A program made the position numbers and the translations under genes. 50,451 bases of DNA from Candidatus Nitrosopelagicus sp. (lineage in GTDB: Archaea; Thermoproteota; Nitrososphaeria; Nitrososphaerales; Nitrosopumilaceae): assembly GCA_028345195.1 (NCBI GenBank), contig JAOMCX010000010.1, positions 1 to 50,451 of the forward strand. The letters are read 5' to 3'. The notes beneath the pieces were generated by a model. It saw only the letters and a program-made list of their open reading frames with translations, searched no databases and was not told the DNA's origin. This document shows, piece by piece, positions 16,329 through 24,667 of the stretch (its first letter is position 1; each line of letters starts with the position of its first letter).

Positions 16329-17267
16329 ATGGCTGGCGTAGATAAATTCGGAGTAATTTTTTCAGTTGCATTTGTAGCTGCTATGATTATCATTATGGCT
16401 ACTGTTCTACAAACTGATAGTAGCTTTACACCATCAACAGATTCAACTCCAACTCAAACATATTCTCCACCTCCAACTCAAACATATTCTCCACCACCAA
16501 CACCTCAAGCTGCACCACAAACCTCATCAAGTGACAACTTGAAATACACAATTCGTGGTGGAATAGTTGATTCTGTTTCTCCAGATGAAAACCATAATGC
16601 AGTAAAAATTATGATGGACTCTAGATTAGATGGACAACTAACAATTACACTTACCTCTGATTCAGTTACTCCATTTGACGATGGAACATACTTTGTAACT
16701 GTCGATGGTGAAGAAGTTGAATTTACTCAAGTAGGAAAAAGATTAACAATTGACTTTATGGCAAACTCACAAAAAATTATGATTTACGGTGAAGGTTACA
16801 AATCTGGCGGACATGATATGAATTCTATGGGTCATTCTGATGATTCAAAAGAACATGAAGCAATGATGGCAGCAGACAAAGCAGCAGCAGACAAAGCAGC
16901 AGCAGACAAAGCAGCAGCAGACAAAGCAGCAGCAGCAGCCGCTAAAGCCGCAGCAGCAGCCGCTAAAGCCCCAATGGCTCTAACTATTGAACCTGTAGCA
17001 GGTTCTGGTGCACCTGGATGTGAACCTGAATGTTATTCTCCATCAACTGCAACAATTTCTGCAGGTGGAACTGTAACTTTCACAAACACTGATACTGCTC
17101 CACACACATCAACAAGTGGTAGCGCAGCAAACGGTCCTGATGGTGTATTTGACACATCATTAATCATGATGAACGCAAGCTTTGATGTTACATTATCTGA
17201 TGCAGGAACTTATCCTTACTTCTGTATGGTCCATCCTTGGATGGAAGGTACAGTTATAGTCGAATAA
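16329..17267 (+). CDS. membrane-anchored plastocyanin-like blue copper protein
   Basis: The 312-residue protein has an N-terminal anchor or signal (GVIFSVAFVAAMIIIMATVL, residues 8-27) and a Pro/Thr-rich spacer with two QTYSPPPT repeats (43-58). A beta domain follows (about 70-155), then a His/Met/Asp-rich stretch and an Ala-Lys linker (180-214). The C-terminal cupredoxin domain (217-312) has copper ligands His259, Cys299, His302 and Met305 (TAPHTS, YFCMVHPWMEG). Two Cys (231, 235) may form a disulphide. Thaumarchaea use many such proteins as electron carriers in ammonia oxidation, and the domain would face the outside. The role as carrier rather than oxidase is inferred from the single type 1 site. 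The gene downstream, 16 bases on, is also membrane-anchored. Confidence 0.9.
   Translation: MAGVDKFGVIFSVAFVAAMIIIMATVLQTDSSFTPSTDSTPTQTYSPPPTQTYSPPPTPQAAPQTSSSDNLKYTIRGGIVDSVSPDENHNAVKIMMDSRLDGQLTITLTSDSVTPFDDGTYFVTVDGEEVEFTQVGKRLTIDFMANSQKIMIYGEGYKSGGHDMNSMGHSDDSKEHEAMMAADKAAADKAAADKAAADKAAAAAAKAAAAAAKAPMALTIEPVAGSGAPGCEPECYSPSTATISAGGTVTFTNTDTAPHTSTSGSAANGPDGVFDTSLIMMNASFDVTLSDAGTYPYFCMVHPWMEGTVIVE
16875..16970 (+). repeat. tandem repeats encoding the Ala-Lys linker
   Basis: Four exact copies of a 15-base unit (GACAAAGCAGCAGCA, 16875-16934) encode DKAAA. A 21-base unit repeated twice (16929-16949 and 16950-16970) encodes AAAAAKA. Reading-frame-preserving units make length variation between strains likely. 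The segment is richer in G and C than the surrounding DNA. Confidence 0.85.
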
Positions 17268-17283
17268 TCTAATACAAATTAAA

Positions 17284-17844
17284 TTGGTTAGAGTCGGCGG
17301 AATCATAGTAATTGCAGCAATTTTTACACTAATTGGAATTTCATTTTATTTTTACTCTGGTGAAGTTTTGACTGATGTCAAGGTCTCTTCTTTTGGTGAA
17401 CCTGTTCAAGTAGGTGATGTAATGTTTGATATACAATATGTCGCAAATTTTGATTTTCTTGGAAAGACTAAGGAATTCAAAATAGCTGAACAAGGTGAAA
17501 TTGATAGGGGATTAATTGAGGCATCTAATGAGACGCCAACTCACACATATTTCCAAATACAAGTAACTGCTGAAAACAAGGGTGATGACATAGTGCGACT
17601 TACCGGCGGTCAATTACATCTCTATGATGATTCCAATACCCGTTTTAGTCCAATCTTTGTTGGTTATGGTGAGACTGAACTGTCATTAGTGGATCTTGAA
17701 CCCCAAAAGGCAGTTACTCTTACAACTCAATTTGATATTGAATATGATGACGAAATGCAGTATCGTGTTGGTATTGTTCCAAATCGACATGGCATGGATG
17801 GAACACAAGAAATTGCATTTATTTGTATTAAAAATTGCAGCTAG
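17284..17844 (+). CDS. membrane-anchored DUF4352-like exported protein
   Basis: The product is 186 residues. The N-terminus is a signal or anchor helix (GGIIVIAAIFTLIGISFYFY). The rest is an immunoglobulin-like beta domain of the kind seen in DUF4352 proteins: VQVGDVMFDIQYV, then TYFQIQVTAENKGDDIVRLTGGQLHLYDDSNTRFSP, and VTLTTQFDIE. Two Cys lie at the very end (ICIKNCS). The start is TTG at 17284; no ATG precedes the anchor. Because it follows the copper protein by 16 bases it is likely in the same operon and may help that protein at the cell surface (inference). Confidence 0.7.
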   Translation: MVRVGGIIVIAAIFTLIGISFYFYSGEVLTDVKVSSFGEPVQVGDVMFDIQYVANFDFLGKTKEFKIAEQGEIDRGLIEASNETPTHTYFQIQVTAENKGDDIVRLTGGQLHLYDDSNTRFSPIFVGYGETELSLVDLEPQKAVTLTTQFDIEYDDEMQYRVGIVPNRHGMDGTQEIAFICIKNCS

Positions 17845-18035
17845 CTCTTAGTACAGCCACATTTTACATAAATGACCTTGAATTCTCCATCAGTCTTTAT
17901 GTTATGTGACATAGGTCTTCTGCAGTACTTGCATTCTGTAAATCCGTGATATTCTTCCACTTTGACAAGTTTTGTCTTCCAGGATTTACTTTCTTCATCC
18001 CAATACACTGAGTCGATCTCTTTCGGGTTATCCAT
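17841..18035 (-). CDS. small zinc-ribbon-like protein
   Basis: The product is 64 residues. CKYC near residue 35 and CGC near residue 59 would form a one-zinc ribbon, preceded by MDNPKEIDSVYWDEESKSWKTKLV. The last Cys pair is CxC rather than CxxC, an unusual spacing. The stop is interlocked with that of the upstream plus-strand gene: the four bases CTAG serve both stops. No family recognised. Confidence 0.6.
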   Translation of the reverse strand: MDNPKEIDSVYWDEESKSWKTKLVKVEEYHGFTECKYCRRPMSHNIKTDGEFKVIYVKCGCTKS

Positions 18036-18111
18036 ATTATTACTTGAATCGGTAATGTTTGAATTTTTTGTTTGAAAAGATTAAATTGCATGTGTTAAAA
18101 AATCAGGTTTA

Positions 18112-18408
18112 ATGAAGGTAGTAACTATTGGAAGTCGTGTATTTGTCACAAGCTTCCAACTCGCAGGCGTTCAAGGAAAAATAGTAGATTCTTCTGATGC
18201 TGCTTTTGAGGAAATCAAAAAATTATATGATGATTCTGAAGTTGGTCTAGTTCTTGTTAGTGATGATTTAACTGAACAAATCAATGATAAATTAACAAAA
18301 TTACGTACTGAACAATCCACGCCTTTGGTATTTGCTCTTCCTGCATCCGGCAGTGAAAAATCTGAAGTCGATTATAGAGTAATGCTCAAAAAAATCCTAG
18401 GCGTATAA
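18112..18408 (+). CDS. atpF: A-type ATP synthase subunit F
   Basis: The product is 98 residues, matching archaeal/V-type subunit F in length and pattern: VVTIGSRVFVTSFQLAGVQGKIV, then EVGLVLVSDDLTEQI, and STPLVFALPASGS before a C-terminal helix. It is part of the central stalk and regulates rotation between A1 and Ao. None of the other ATPase subunits is in this window, so F is separated from the main cluster or the cluster is elsewhere. It is divergent from the small zinc-ribbon gene and 24 bases before the zinc alcohol dehydrogenase. Confidence 0.85.
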   Translation: MKVVTIGSRVFVTSFQLAGVQGKIVDSSDAAFEEIKKLYDDSEVGLVLVSDDLTEQINDKLTKLRTEQSTPLVFALPASGSEKSEVDYRVMLKKILGV

Positions 18409-18432
18409 ATATAGAGTAAATAATTATCCATC

Positions 18433-19461
18433 ATGAAAGCAGCTGTTGTGAAGGGAAATTCTAAAGTTGAAATAGAAAACTTTACTCTTGCTGATATTGG
18501 TCCAAATGAATTACTAATCAAGATGCAGTCTTGTGGAATATGTGGCTCTGATGTTGAAAAGGTATTTGGACAATATGGTCAACCATCTATGAGATTAGGA
18601 CATGAACCTGCAGGTGAAATAATTAAAATTGGTTCTGATATATGTGATTTCAAAATAGGTGATCGTGTATTTACTCATCATCATGTTGCTTGCTATTCAA
18701 AAGACTGTCATGAATGCAGTCATGGAAATGAAACCATGTGTAAAAAATATTCACAATCAAATCTTAATCCTTGTGGTCTAGCTGATAATTACATTGTTCC
18801 TGAATGGAATGTAATTCATGGAGGTGTTCTAAAATTACCTGATAGTGTTTCATACCAAGAAGCTGCATTAATTGAACCTCTTGCATGTTGTGTCCGTGCT
18901 TGGTCAAAATTCAAATATCAAAAAAATGATACTGTAGCAATTTTAGGTGTTGGACCAACTGGAATGATGCATGTTTTACTTGCAAAATCTTTCGGGTTTT
19001 CAAAAATATTTTGTATGGATCTAAACGATTTTAGATTAGATTTTGTAAAAAAATTCGATGTCACAACTATTCGTTCTGATGATCCAAATTTAATCCAAAA
19101 AATAAGTGATGAAACTACCATTGGTGTTGATGTTGCAATTGTAGCTACAAGTAGCTTACATGCATTTCAAGATGCAATAAAACTTGTAAGAAAAGGTGGA
19201 ACTGTAGTAATGTTTGGTGTACCAAGTAAAGGTGCAACTACTGAAATTGACATGAGTGTAGTTTATTCAAAAGAAATTAGTATTGTTACTACTTATGCTG
19301 CATCTGATATGGACACTAAAAATGCATTAGAACTAATCTCATCAGGTAATGTAGATGTCAAATCACTTGTCACGCATAAATATTCTCTTGATGACTCACA
19401 AAAAGCATTTGAACATGCAAAAACAGGTGAAAATGCAATGAAGATAATTATTGAAAATTAG
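18433..19461 (+). CDS. zinc-dependent medium-chain alcohol/polyol dehydrogenase
   Basis: The 342-residue MDR enzyme has catalytic zinc ligands in CGICGSDVEK (Cys near residue 37) and GHEPAGE (His59-Glu60). A structural zinc lobe has four Cys (CYSKDCHECSHGNETMC, with four residues instead of two between the first pair). The Rossmann region is ILGVGPTGMMHVLLAK near residue 172. It resembles sorbitol/threonine dehydrogenases. The gene precedes the LsrF-like thiolase gene by 43 bases, suggesting a shared pathway. It could act on a polyol or sugar phosphate derivative; the substrate is unknown. Confidence 0.85.
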   Translation: MKAAVVKGNSKVEIENFTLADIGPNELLIKMQSCGICGSDVEKVFGQYGQPSMRLGHEPAGEIIKIGSDICDFKIGDRVFTHHHVACYSKDCHECSHGNETMCKKYSQSNLNPCGLADNYIVPEWNVIHGGVLKLPDSVSYQEAALIEPLACCVRAWSKFKYQKNDTVAILGVGPTGMMHVLLAKSFGFSKIFCMDLNDFRLDFVKKFDVTTIRSDDPNLIQKISDETTIGVDVAIVATSSLHAFQDAIKLVRKGGTVVMFGVPSKGATTEIDMSVVYSKEISIVTTYAASDMDTKNALELISSGNVDVKSLVTHKYSLDDSQKAFEHAKTGENAMKIIIEN

Positions 19462-19504
19462 CAAAGGCTTAAGAAAGGTAAATTTTTTTCAGAAAAATAA
19501 GAAA

Positions 19505-20374
19505 ATGGACTGGGGTTTAAAAAATAGAATTGCAAGAATAATTTCTCCTGCTGATAATAAGGCATTAATGCTTGCAGTTGATCATGGTTATTTTTTAGGT
19601 CCTACTGAAAAACTAGAAGATTTGAAAAAAACAATTGCACCTCTGGCAAAACATTGTGATTCATTAATGATTACTCGTGGCGCATTGAGAACATCTGTTA
19701 ATCCTGATTATCCTGTACCTGTCGTATTGCGTGTTTCTGGTGGAACTAGCATAATCGGTGAAGATCTCTCTCAAGAAGATATCACTGTTAGCATTAAAGA
19801 TGCACTTAGACTAAACGTTGCAGCAGTAGCAATGTCAGTTTTTGTCGGTTCAAAATATGAATATCAAACCATTGTAAATCTTGGAAAACTTGTTAGTGAA
19901 GCAGAAGAATATGGAATTCCTGTTTTAGCTGTTACTGCAGTTGGAAAAGAAATAGGAACAAAAGATGCACGTTATCTATCTCTTGCATGTAGAGTTGCAG
20001 CTGAACAAGGTGCACATATTGTAAAAACATACTATTGTGAAAACTTTGAAAAAGTTGTAAAATCATGTCCTGTACCAATAATTATTGCAGGTGGAAAGAA
20101 GATTCCTGAAAAAGATGCTTTGAAATTAACATATGATGCACTCAAAGCAGGTGCTGTTGGTGTAGATATGGGACGTAATATCTGGCAATCTGATAATCCT
20201 GTTGCCATGATAAAGGCTGTACATTCAATTGTACATGGAACTAACAATGTTGAACAAGCATTTACTTTGTATAAACAATTGTCTGGAAAACCTAATCAAA
20301 AATCTAACAATAACAAACCTAATCAAAAATCTAACAATAACAAACCTAACAACAAACCAAAAAAACGTAACTAG
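19505..20374 (+). CDS. LsrF-like class I aldolase/thiolase (DhnA/DeoC family)
   Basis: The product is 289 residues from the ATG at 19505. An 18-codon upstream extension in the same frame exists, but the family starts at DWGLKNRIARI. It matches LsrF closely: MLAVDHGYFLGPTEKLE, TRGALRTSVNPDYPVPVVLRVSGGTSI, VKTYYCENFEK (Schiff-base Lys) and AGAVGVDMGRNIWQSDNPVAMIKAVHSIVHG. LsrF transfers acetyl from an AI-2-derived dione to CoA. Archaeal relatives make aromatic amino acid precursors or split fructose-1,6-bisphosphate. Without an lsr operon here, a thiolase or aldolase role is open. The last 28 residues are a Lys/Asn/Pro-rich tail absent from LsrF. Confidence 0.85.
   Translation: MDWGLKNRIARIISPADNKALMLAVDHGYFLGPTEKLEDLKKTIAPLAKHCDSLMITRGALRTSVNPDYPVPVVLRVSGGTSIIGEDLSQEDITVSIKDALRLNVAAVAMSVFVGSKYEYQTIVNLGKLVSEAEEYGIPVLAVTAVGKEIGTKDARYLSLACRVAAEQGAHIVKTYYCENFEKVVKSCPVPIIIAGGKKIPEKDALKLTYDALKAGAVGVDMGRNIWQSDNPVAMIKAVHSIVHGTNNVEQAFTLYKQLSGKPNQKSNNNKPNQKSNNNKPNNKPKKRN
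20291..20344 (+). repeat. 27-base tandem repeat in the 3' end of the LsrF-like gene
   Basis: Two exact 27-base copies (20291-20317 and 20318-20344) are followed by a partial third starting CCTAAC. They encode PNQKSNNNK twice and make the low-complexity tail. Frame is preserved, so copy number may vary. Confidence 0.85.
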
Positions 20375-20775
20375 TTTCCAGATTTTGATAAATGAAGATG
20401 TACAATCTTCCATGTTGGCTTTTTAATTAATACAAACGTAGCCCTACCTGGAATTGTGATATGTTCTCCTGTGAATGCTTTATTGTCTACTAGCATTCCT
20501 TTTTGTATTAATTCAAGTGCAACTATTGCAGTATCTCCAAAAATGTTAACTTTCACATTATTAATGATGTAATCGTAATCTGAAATACTAATGAATCTTA
20601 ATTCTTCTAACGCTACTGTTGTTGAAAAATCTTTTAGATCATATGGCGGTACATCGCTAAAACTTGAAAAAGATGAATCATTAATTTGAATATCTTTTAG
20701 AATTTCTAATTTTTTTGATTTCCCAATTTCAAAAAATGATTCTACAATTTTTATAATTCCTTCTTGTTCAGACAC
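20371..20775 (-). CDS. NTF2/SnoaL-like domain protein
   Basis: The product is 134 residues. It begins with an amphipathic helix (EQEGIIKIVESFFEIGKSKKLEILKDIQI) and ends in alternating strands (NNVKVNIFGDTAIVALELIQKG, GRATFVLIKKPTWKIVHLHLSKS), the cone-like fold of ketosteroid-isomerase/SnoaL or DUF4440 proteins. The terminal IVHLHLS is typical. These bind or convert small molecules; no active-site residue can be assigned. The stop is interlocked with the LsrF stop through the four bases CTAG. Confidence 0.75.
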   Translation of the reverse strand: MSEQEGIIKIVESFFEIGKSKKLEILKDIQINDSSFSSFSDVPPYDLKDFSTTVALEELRFISISDYDYIINNVKVNIFGDTAIVALELIQKGMLVDNKAFTGEHITIPGRATFVLIKKPTWKIVHLHLSKSGN

Positions 20776-20886
20776 GTTACATCATTTCTAAAAAGGAAGC
20801 CTTATTAGTCGATCGCCTGATTTTGATTCATTGCAACAACAAGCAACAATTAGTACTTTTGGTATCTCATTGCTAGTTGACCTGCT

Positions 20887-20902
20887 GCTGTAAACTTACA
20901 GC
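20887..20902. promoter_or_regulatory. palindrome upstream of the ilvB promoter
   Basis: GCTGTAA and TTACAGC form perfect 7-base inverted arms around AC, ending 11 bases before a TATA box. This is the position of an operator for an archaeal regulator (for example Lrp-type), but the regulator is not known. Confidence 0.5.
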
Positions 20903-20913
20903 CAATTTACCGA

Positions 20914-20921
20914 TTTAAATT
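20914..20921 (+). promoter_or_regulatory. TATA box of the ilvB-ilvN-leuA-leuB operon
   Basis: TTTAAATT has its centre 28 bases before the ATG at 20946 and only 10 before the ATG at 20928. If transcription starts about 26 bases downstream, near 20944, the operon would begin with a leaderless ATG at 20946. Confidence 0.5.
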
Positions 20922-20927
20922 AGGATT

Positions 20928-22634
20928 ATGAGTGATAATAATAAAATGGAGAATATGATCGGCGCAACTGCGCTAATGAAATCATTGGAAAAAGAAGGAG
21001 TAAAGGAAGTCTTCGGTCTACCGGGAGGTGCGAACCTTCCAATGTATGATGAATTGGGAAAAAGTAACATTCGTCATATTTTAGTAAGACATGAACAATC
21101 TGCTGCACATATGGCAGATGGTTTTGGTAGAGTAAGTAGAAAACCTGGTGTATGTTTTGCAACTTCTGGACCTGGAGCAACCAATTTGTTAACTGGAATT
21201 GCAACTGCACAAGCAGATTCTGCACCAATGGTTGCAGTAACTGGTCAAGTTCCTGTAGCAATGATTGGAAAAGATGCATTTCAAGAAAGTGACATCATCG
21301 GTATGGCTAATCCTGCATTAAAATATTCATATCAACCACGAACTCCTGAAGAAATTCCAACAATGGTTAAACAAGGATTTTACATTGCGGAAACTGGAAG
21401 ACCTGGTCCTGTATTATTAGATATTCCTAAAGACGTTCAACAAAATGAAGGTAAATTTACTTTTCCTGATGAAGTAAGAGTTCCTGGTTATCATCCTTGG
21501 GCTGATCCTGATATTACAAATACCGCCCGTGCAGTTGAATTATTGTTATCTGCACAAAAACCAATAATTCTTGCTGGTGGTGGTGTAATCATTTCATCTG
21601 CATTTGCAGAATTACAATCAATAGCTGAATTACTAATGATTCCTGTAGTAACTACCTTCAAAGGTAAAGGTGCATTTCCTGAAAATCATCCGTTATCCTT
21701 AGGTCCAATTGGAATGCATGGACATGCTGAAGCCAATAAATTGATGACTGAAGCTGACTGTGTTTTGGCGATTGGAACTAGATTCTCAGACCGCTCTGTT
21801 GGTACATTTGCAGAGTTTGAAAAGAACTTGAAAATTATTCACATGGATGTTGATCCTGCAGAAATTGGAAAGAACCAAACAACTTCTGTAGCTGTAGTAG
21901 GTGATGTACGTGCCTCATTACGTATATTTGGAAAAATGTTAATGGATAAAGCTGTACGTACCTCTGATGATAATCCTTGGTTAAAACATGTAAAAGAAGT
22001 TAAACAATACTGGCGAGAAAATTTGAAAATACATCCTGGTGAAATGGGTGCTGCAAAAATTCTTAGAAAATTACGTGAATTACTTCCAAACGAATCTATT
22101 GTGACAACTGAAGTAGGTCAACACCAAATGTGGGCTTCATTATTCTTTGACGCAATTCATCCTGGAACTTTCTTCAGCTCAACTGGTTTGGGTACTATGG
22201 GTTGGGGATTTCCTGCAGCAATTGGTGCAAAAACTGCACGTCCTGATGTTCCTGTAGTTGACATTGCAGGTGATGGTAGCTTTAACATGACCGAAAATTC
22301 ACTTGCAACTGCAGTATTAGAGGACTTGCCTGTAATTGTATTTTTGATAAACAATTATTCTTTAGGAATGGTTGCACAATGGCAAAGAACATTTTATGAC
22401 CGTCGTATGGTTGGTGTTGATCTAAAAAAATGTCCTGATTATGTTAAATTAGCTGAATCATATGGTGCACAAGGATTACGTGCGCAATCAATGGATGAGC
22501 TTGACAGTGCAATTAAGACTGCATTGAAAAGTGATGTTGCAACTGTAATTGACATACCAATAGATCCTGAAGAAGATGTATTACCATTCGTTGCACCGGG
22601 AACTGGATTAAAGGATATGATCTTACCATCATAA
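20928..22634 (+). CDS. ilvB: acetolactate synthase large (catalytic) subunit
   Basis: The 568-residue ThDP/FAD enzyme makes acetolactate (valine, leucine) and acetohydroxybutyrate (isoleucine). The catalytic Glu lies in LVRHEQSAAHMADG (about residue 53). Further signs are GFGRVSRKPGVCFATSGPGATNLL, the FAD region, and the ThDP motif GDGSFNMTENSLATAV...LINNYSLGMV near 450-480. The C-terminal IDIPIDPEEDVLPFVAPG matches the family. The start could be ATG 20928 or, from the promoter position, ATG 20946. The stop is followed by one base and then the small subunit, so translation is probably coupled. Confidence 0.94.
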   Translation: MSDNNKMENMIGATALMKSLEKEGVKEVFGLPGGANLPMYDELGKSNIRHILVRHEQSAAHMADGFGRVSRKPGVCFATSGPGATNLLTGIATAQADSAPMVAVTGQVPVAMIGKDAFQESDIIGMANPALKYSYQPRTPEEIPTMVKQGFYIAETGRPGPVLLDIPKDVQQNEGKFTFPDEVRVPGYHPWADPDITNTARAVELLLSAQKPIILAGGGVIISSAFAELQSIAELLMIPVVTTFKGKGAFPENHPLSLGPIGMHGHAEANKLMTEADCVLAIGTRFSDRSVGTFAEFEKNLKIIHMDVDPAEIGKNQTTSVAVVGDVRASLRIFGKMLMDKAVRTSDDNPWLKHVKEVKQYWRENLKIHPGEMGAAKILRKLRELLPNESIVTTEVGQHQMWASLFFDAIHPGTFFSSTGLGTMGWGFPAAIGAKTARPDVPVVDIAGDGSFNMTENSLATAVLEDLPVIVFLINNYSLGMVAQWQRTFYDRRMVGVDLKKCPDYVKLAESYGAQGLRAQSMDELDSAIKTALKSDVATVIDIPIDPEEDVLPFVAPGTGLKDMILPS

Positions 22635-22635
22635 T

Positions 22636-23136
22636 GTGATAGAAATGGTTTGGGCAATTTTATCAATCAAAGTGGAAAATAAACCTGGAATCTTGTTTAA
22701 GGTAACACATCTTTTTAGATCACGTAACTTTAACATCGATAGTATTTCTGTAGGTGTCACTGAAGATAAAAAATATTCACGAATGACTATCACTACTATT
22801 GGTGATGAGAAGCAAATTACACAGATTGTCAAACAACTTGACAAAATGATTGACACAATTGAGGTTCGTAGGTTAGATGTGAATAACTCTGTGTATAGAG
22901 AGTTGGTAATGTTTAAGATTAAAGTAAACAAACCAGAGGATAGTATGGAAATTAACAAATTAGCCAGTGCATACTCTGCAAAAATACATGATGCCAAAAA
23001 AGAGTCAATTATTGTAGAAATGACTGCAACTCCTCATCAAATTAGTGCCTTTGAAGAATTGGCAAAGAAATTTGGATTAAAAGAAATGGCACGAACTGGT
23101 ATAACTGCATTAGAGCGTGAAGAGCATGAACATTAG
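22636..23136 (+). CDS. ilvN: acetolactate synthase small (regulatory) subunit
   Basis: The 166-residue product has an N-terminal ACT domain (ILSIKVENKPGILFKVTHLFRSRNFNIDSISVG, about 5-40), which senses the end product valine. The C-terminal half (YRELVMFKIKVNK...ALERE) binds the large subunit. The start is GTG at 22636 or ATG at 22645; both begin before the ACT strand. It lies one base after ilvB and its last 11 bases overlap leuA. Confidence 0.92.
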   Translation: MIEMVWAILSIKVENKPGILFKVTHLFRSRNFNIDSISVGVTEDKKYSRMTITTIGDEKQITQIVKQLDKMIDTIEVRRLDVNNSVYRELVMFKIKVNKPEDSMEINKLASAYSAKIHDAKKESIIVEMTATPHQISAFEELAKKFGLKEMARTGITALEREEHEH

Positions 23137-24640
23137 AATTTTTGATACAACTTTACGTGACGGAGAACAATCCCCTGGTGTTTCATTATCTCCAGAAAAA
23201 AAATTAAACATTGCAAAAAAACTTGATGAATTGGGTGTCGATGCAATTGAAACCGGTTTTCCTGTTATCTCTGAAGGAGAAAAAGAAGGTGTAAAATTAA
23301 TTGTCGCGGAAGGACTTAATGCAGAATTATGTGGATTAGCAAGAACAAACAAAAAAGATATTGATGCTGCTGTAGACTGTGGATTAAATTACATACACAC
23401 ATTCATTGCAACTTCCGACATTCACTTAGAGTATAAATTAAAAATGACTCGTGATGAAGCTTTGGAAAAAGCCATTGAAGCTGTAGAGTATGGAAAATCT
23501 AGAGGTTTACAAGTAGAATTTTCTGCAGAAGATGCAACTAGAACTGATAGGGAATTTTTGAAAAAAGTTTTTGGATCTGTTGCTAGTGCAGGTGCTGATA
23601 GAATTGACATTCCAGATACTGTGGGCTATTCTACTCCGCAATACATAGGCGAAATTACAAAGGATGCAATTGAAGTATCAAAATTACCAATTAGTGTCCA
23701 TTGTCATAATGATTTTGGGTTAGCTGTCGCAAATGCAATTTCTGGTGTACAATCTGGTGCATCATGTGCTCATGTTACGATTAATGGAATTGGCGAACGT
23801 GCAGGAAATGCTTCTTTAGAAGAATTTGTTATGGCATTAACCAGTTTACAATTTGAGAAAAAATGGGATACAAATATCAATACAAAATTAATCTATGAAA
23901 CTTCTAGATACATTTCAAAATTAGCAGGAATGTCAGTACAACCAAACAAAGCGATAGTTGGTGAAAATGCATTTGGTCATGAATCTGGAATTCATACTCA
24001 TGGTGTATTGAATAATCCTTTGACTTACGAGCCAATTAGTCCTGAAATTGTAGGAAGAACACGTTGGTTACAGGTAGGAAAACATGCTGGAATTCACGGC
24101 ATGAATGCAATGCTCAAAGAGTATGGCATTGAACCAAACGAAGACCAAACAAAGCAAATCTTAGAAAAAGTAAAGGCATTAGGTGACCAGGGAAAACAAG
24201 TAACTGAAGTTGAATTGTTATCTATGGCAAATGAAGTAATTGGTGAAAATAAATTAAAACGAATTGTTCAATTGACTGGATTTTCTGTATCCACTGGCGT
24301 TGGAACAATGCCTTATGCATTTATAAAATTAAATGTTGATGGACAAGAATTTTCTGCAACTGACTTTGGCGTTGGTCCTGTTGATGCAGCATTAAACGCA
24401 ATACAGAAAATCACAAGTCAGATAACTGATGAAGTACGATTAAAAGAGTACAAATTAGATTCTATTTCTGGTGGCGCCAATGCGTTATGTGAAGTGACAG
24501 TAAAAGTTGAAGATGCACGTGGTAGTATAATTTCATCAAAATCTGTTGGTGAAGACATTGTCACAACAAGTGTACAAGCTATGGTTGATGGAATTAATCG
24601 TATAATGTTAAAAAATGTTCTAAAGGAAAAGAAGATTTAA
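23126..24640 (+). CDS. leuA: 2-isopropylmalate synthase (or close homologue)
   Basis: The product is 504 residues from the ATG at 23126. The TIM barrel begins IRIFDTTLRDGEQSPGVSLSPEKK. The HCHNDFGLAVANAI (metal ligands His, His) is near 195, and GERAGNASLEEFVMAL follows. The flexible subdomain has FGHESGIHTHGVL. The C-terminal LeuA dimer/allosteric domain (FSVSTGVGTMPYAFIKLNVDG onward) supports leucine feedback. Citramalate and homocitrate synthases are close relatives, so the acceptor is inferred from the ilv/leuB neighbours. It overlaps ilvN by 11 bases. No leuC or leuD is in the window. Confidence 0.88.
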   Translation: MNIRIFDTTLRDGEQSPGVSLSPEKKLNIAKKLDELGVDAIETGFPVISEGEKEGVKLIVAEGLNAELCGLARTNKKDIDAAVDCGLNYIHTFIATSDIHLEYKLKMTRDEALEKAIEAVEYGKSRGLQVEFSAEDATRTDREFLKKVFGSVASAGADRIDIPDTVGYSTPQYIGEITKDAIEVSKLPISVHCHNDFGLAVANAISGVQSGASCAHVTINGIGERAGNASLEEFVMALTSLQFEKKWDTNINTKLIYETSRYISKLAGMSVQPNKAIVGENAFGHESGIHTHGVLNNPLTYEPISPEIVGRTRWLQVGKHAGIHGMNAMLKEYGIEPNEDQTKQILEKVKALGDQGKQVTEVELLSMANEVIGENKLKRIVQLTGFSVSTGVGTMPYAFIKLNVDGQEFSATDFGVGPVDAALNAIQKITSQITDEVRLKEYKLDSISGGANALCEVTVKVEDARGSIISSKSVGEDIVTTSVQAMVDGINRIMLKNVLKEKKI

Positions 24641-24667
24641 TCATTATAATATTTTAGGTGATTGTGT

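Noticed and set aside
17897-18091. Second minus-strand frame overlapping the zinc-ribbon gene
   Set aside because: The other frame (17841-18035) has the CxxC pattern and better composition.
20225-20426. Minus- and plus-strand frames over the LsrF tail repeats
   Set aside because: Low-complexity repeat translated out of frame; the LsrF frame explains the DNA.
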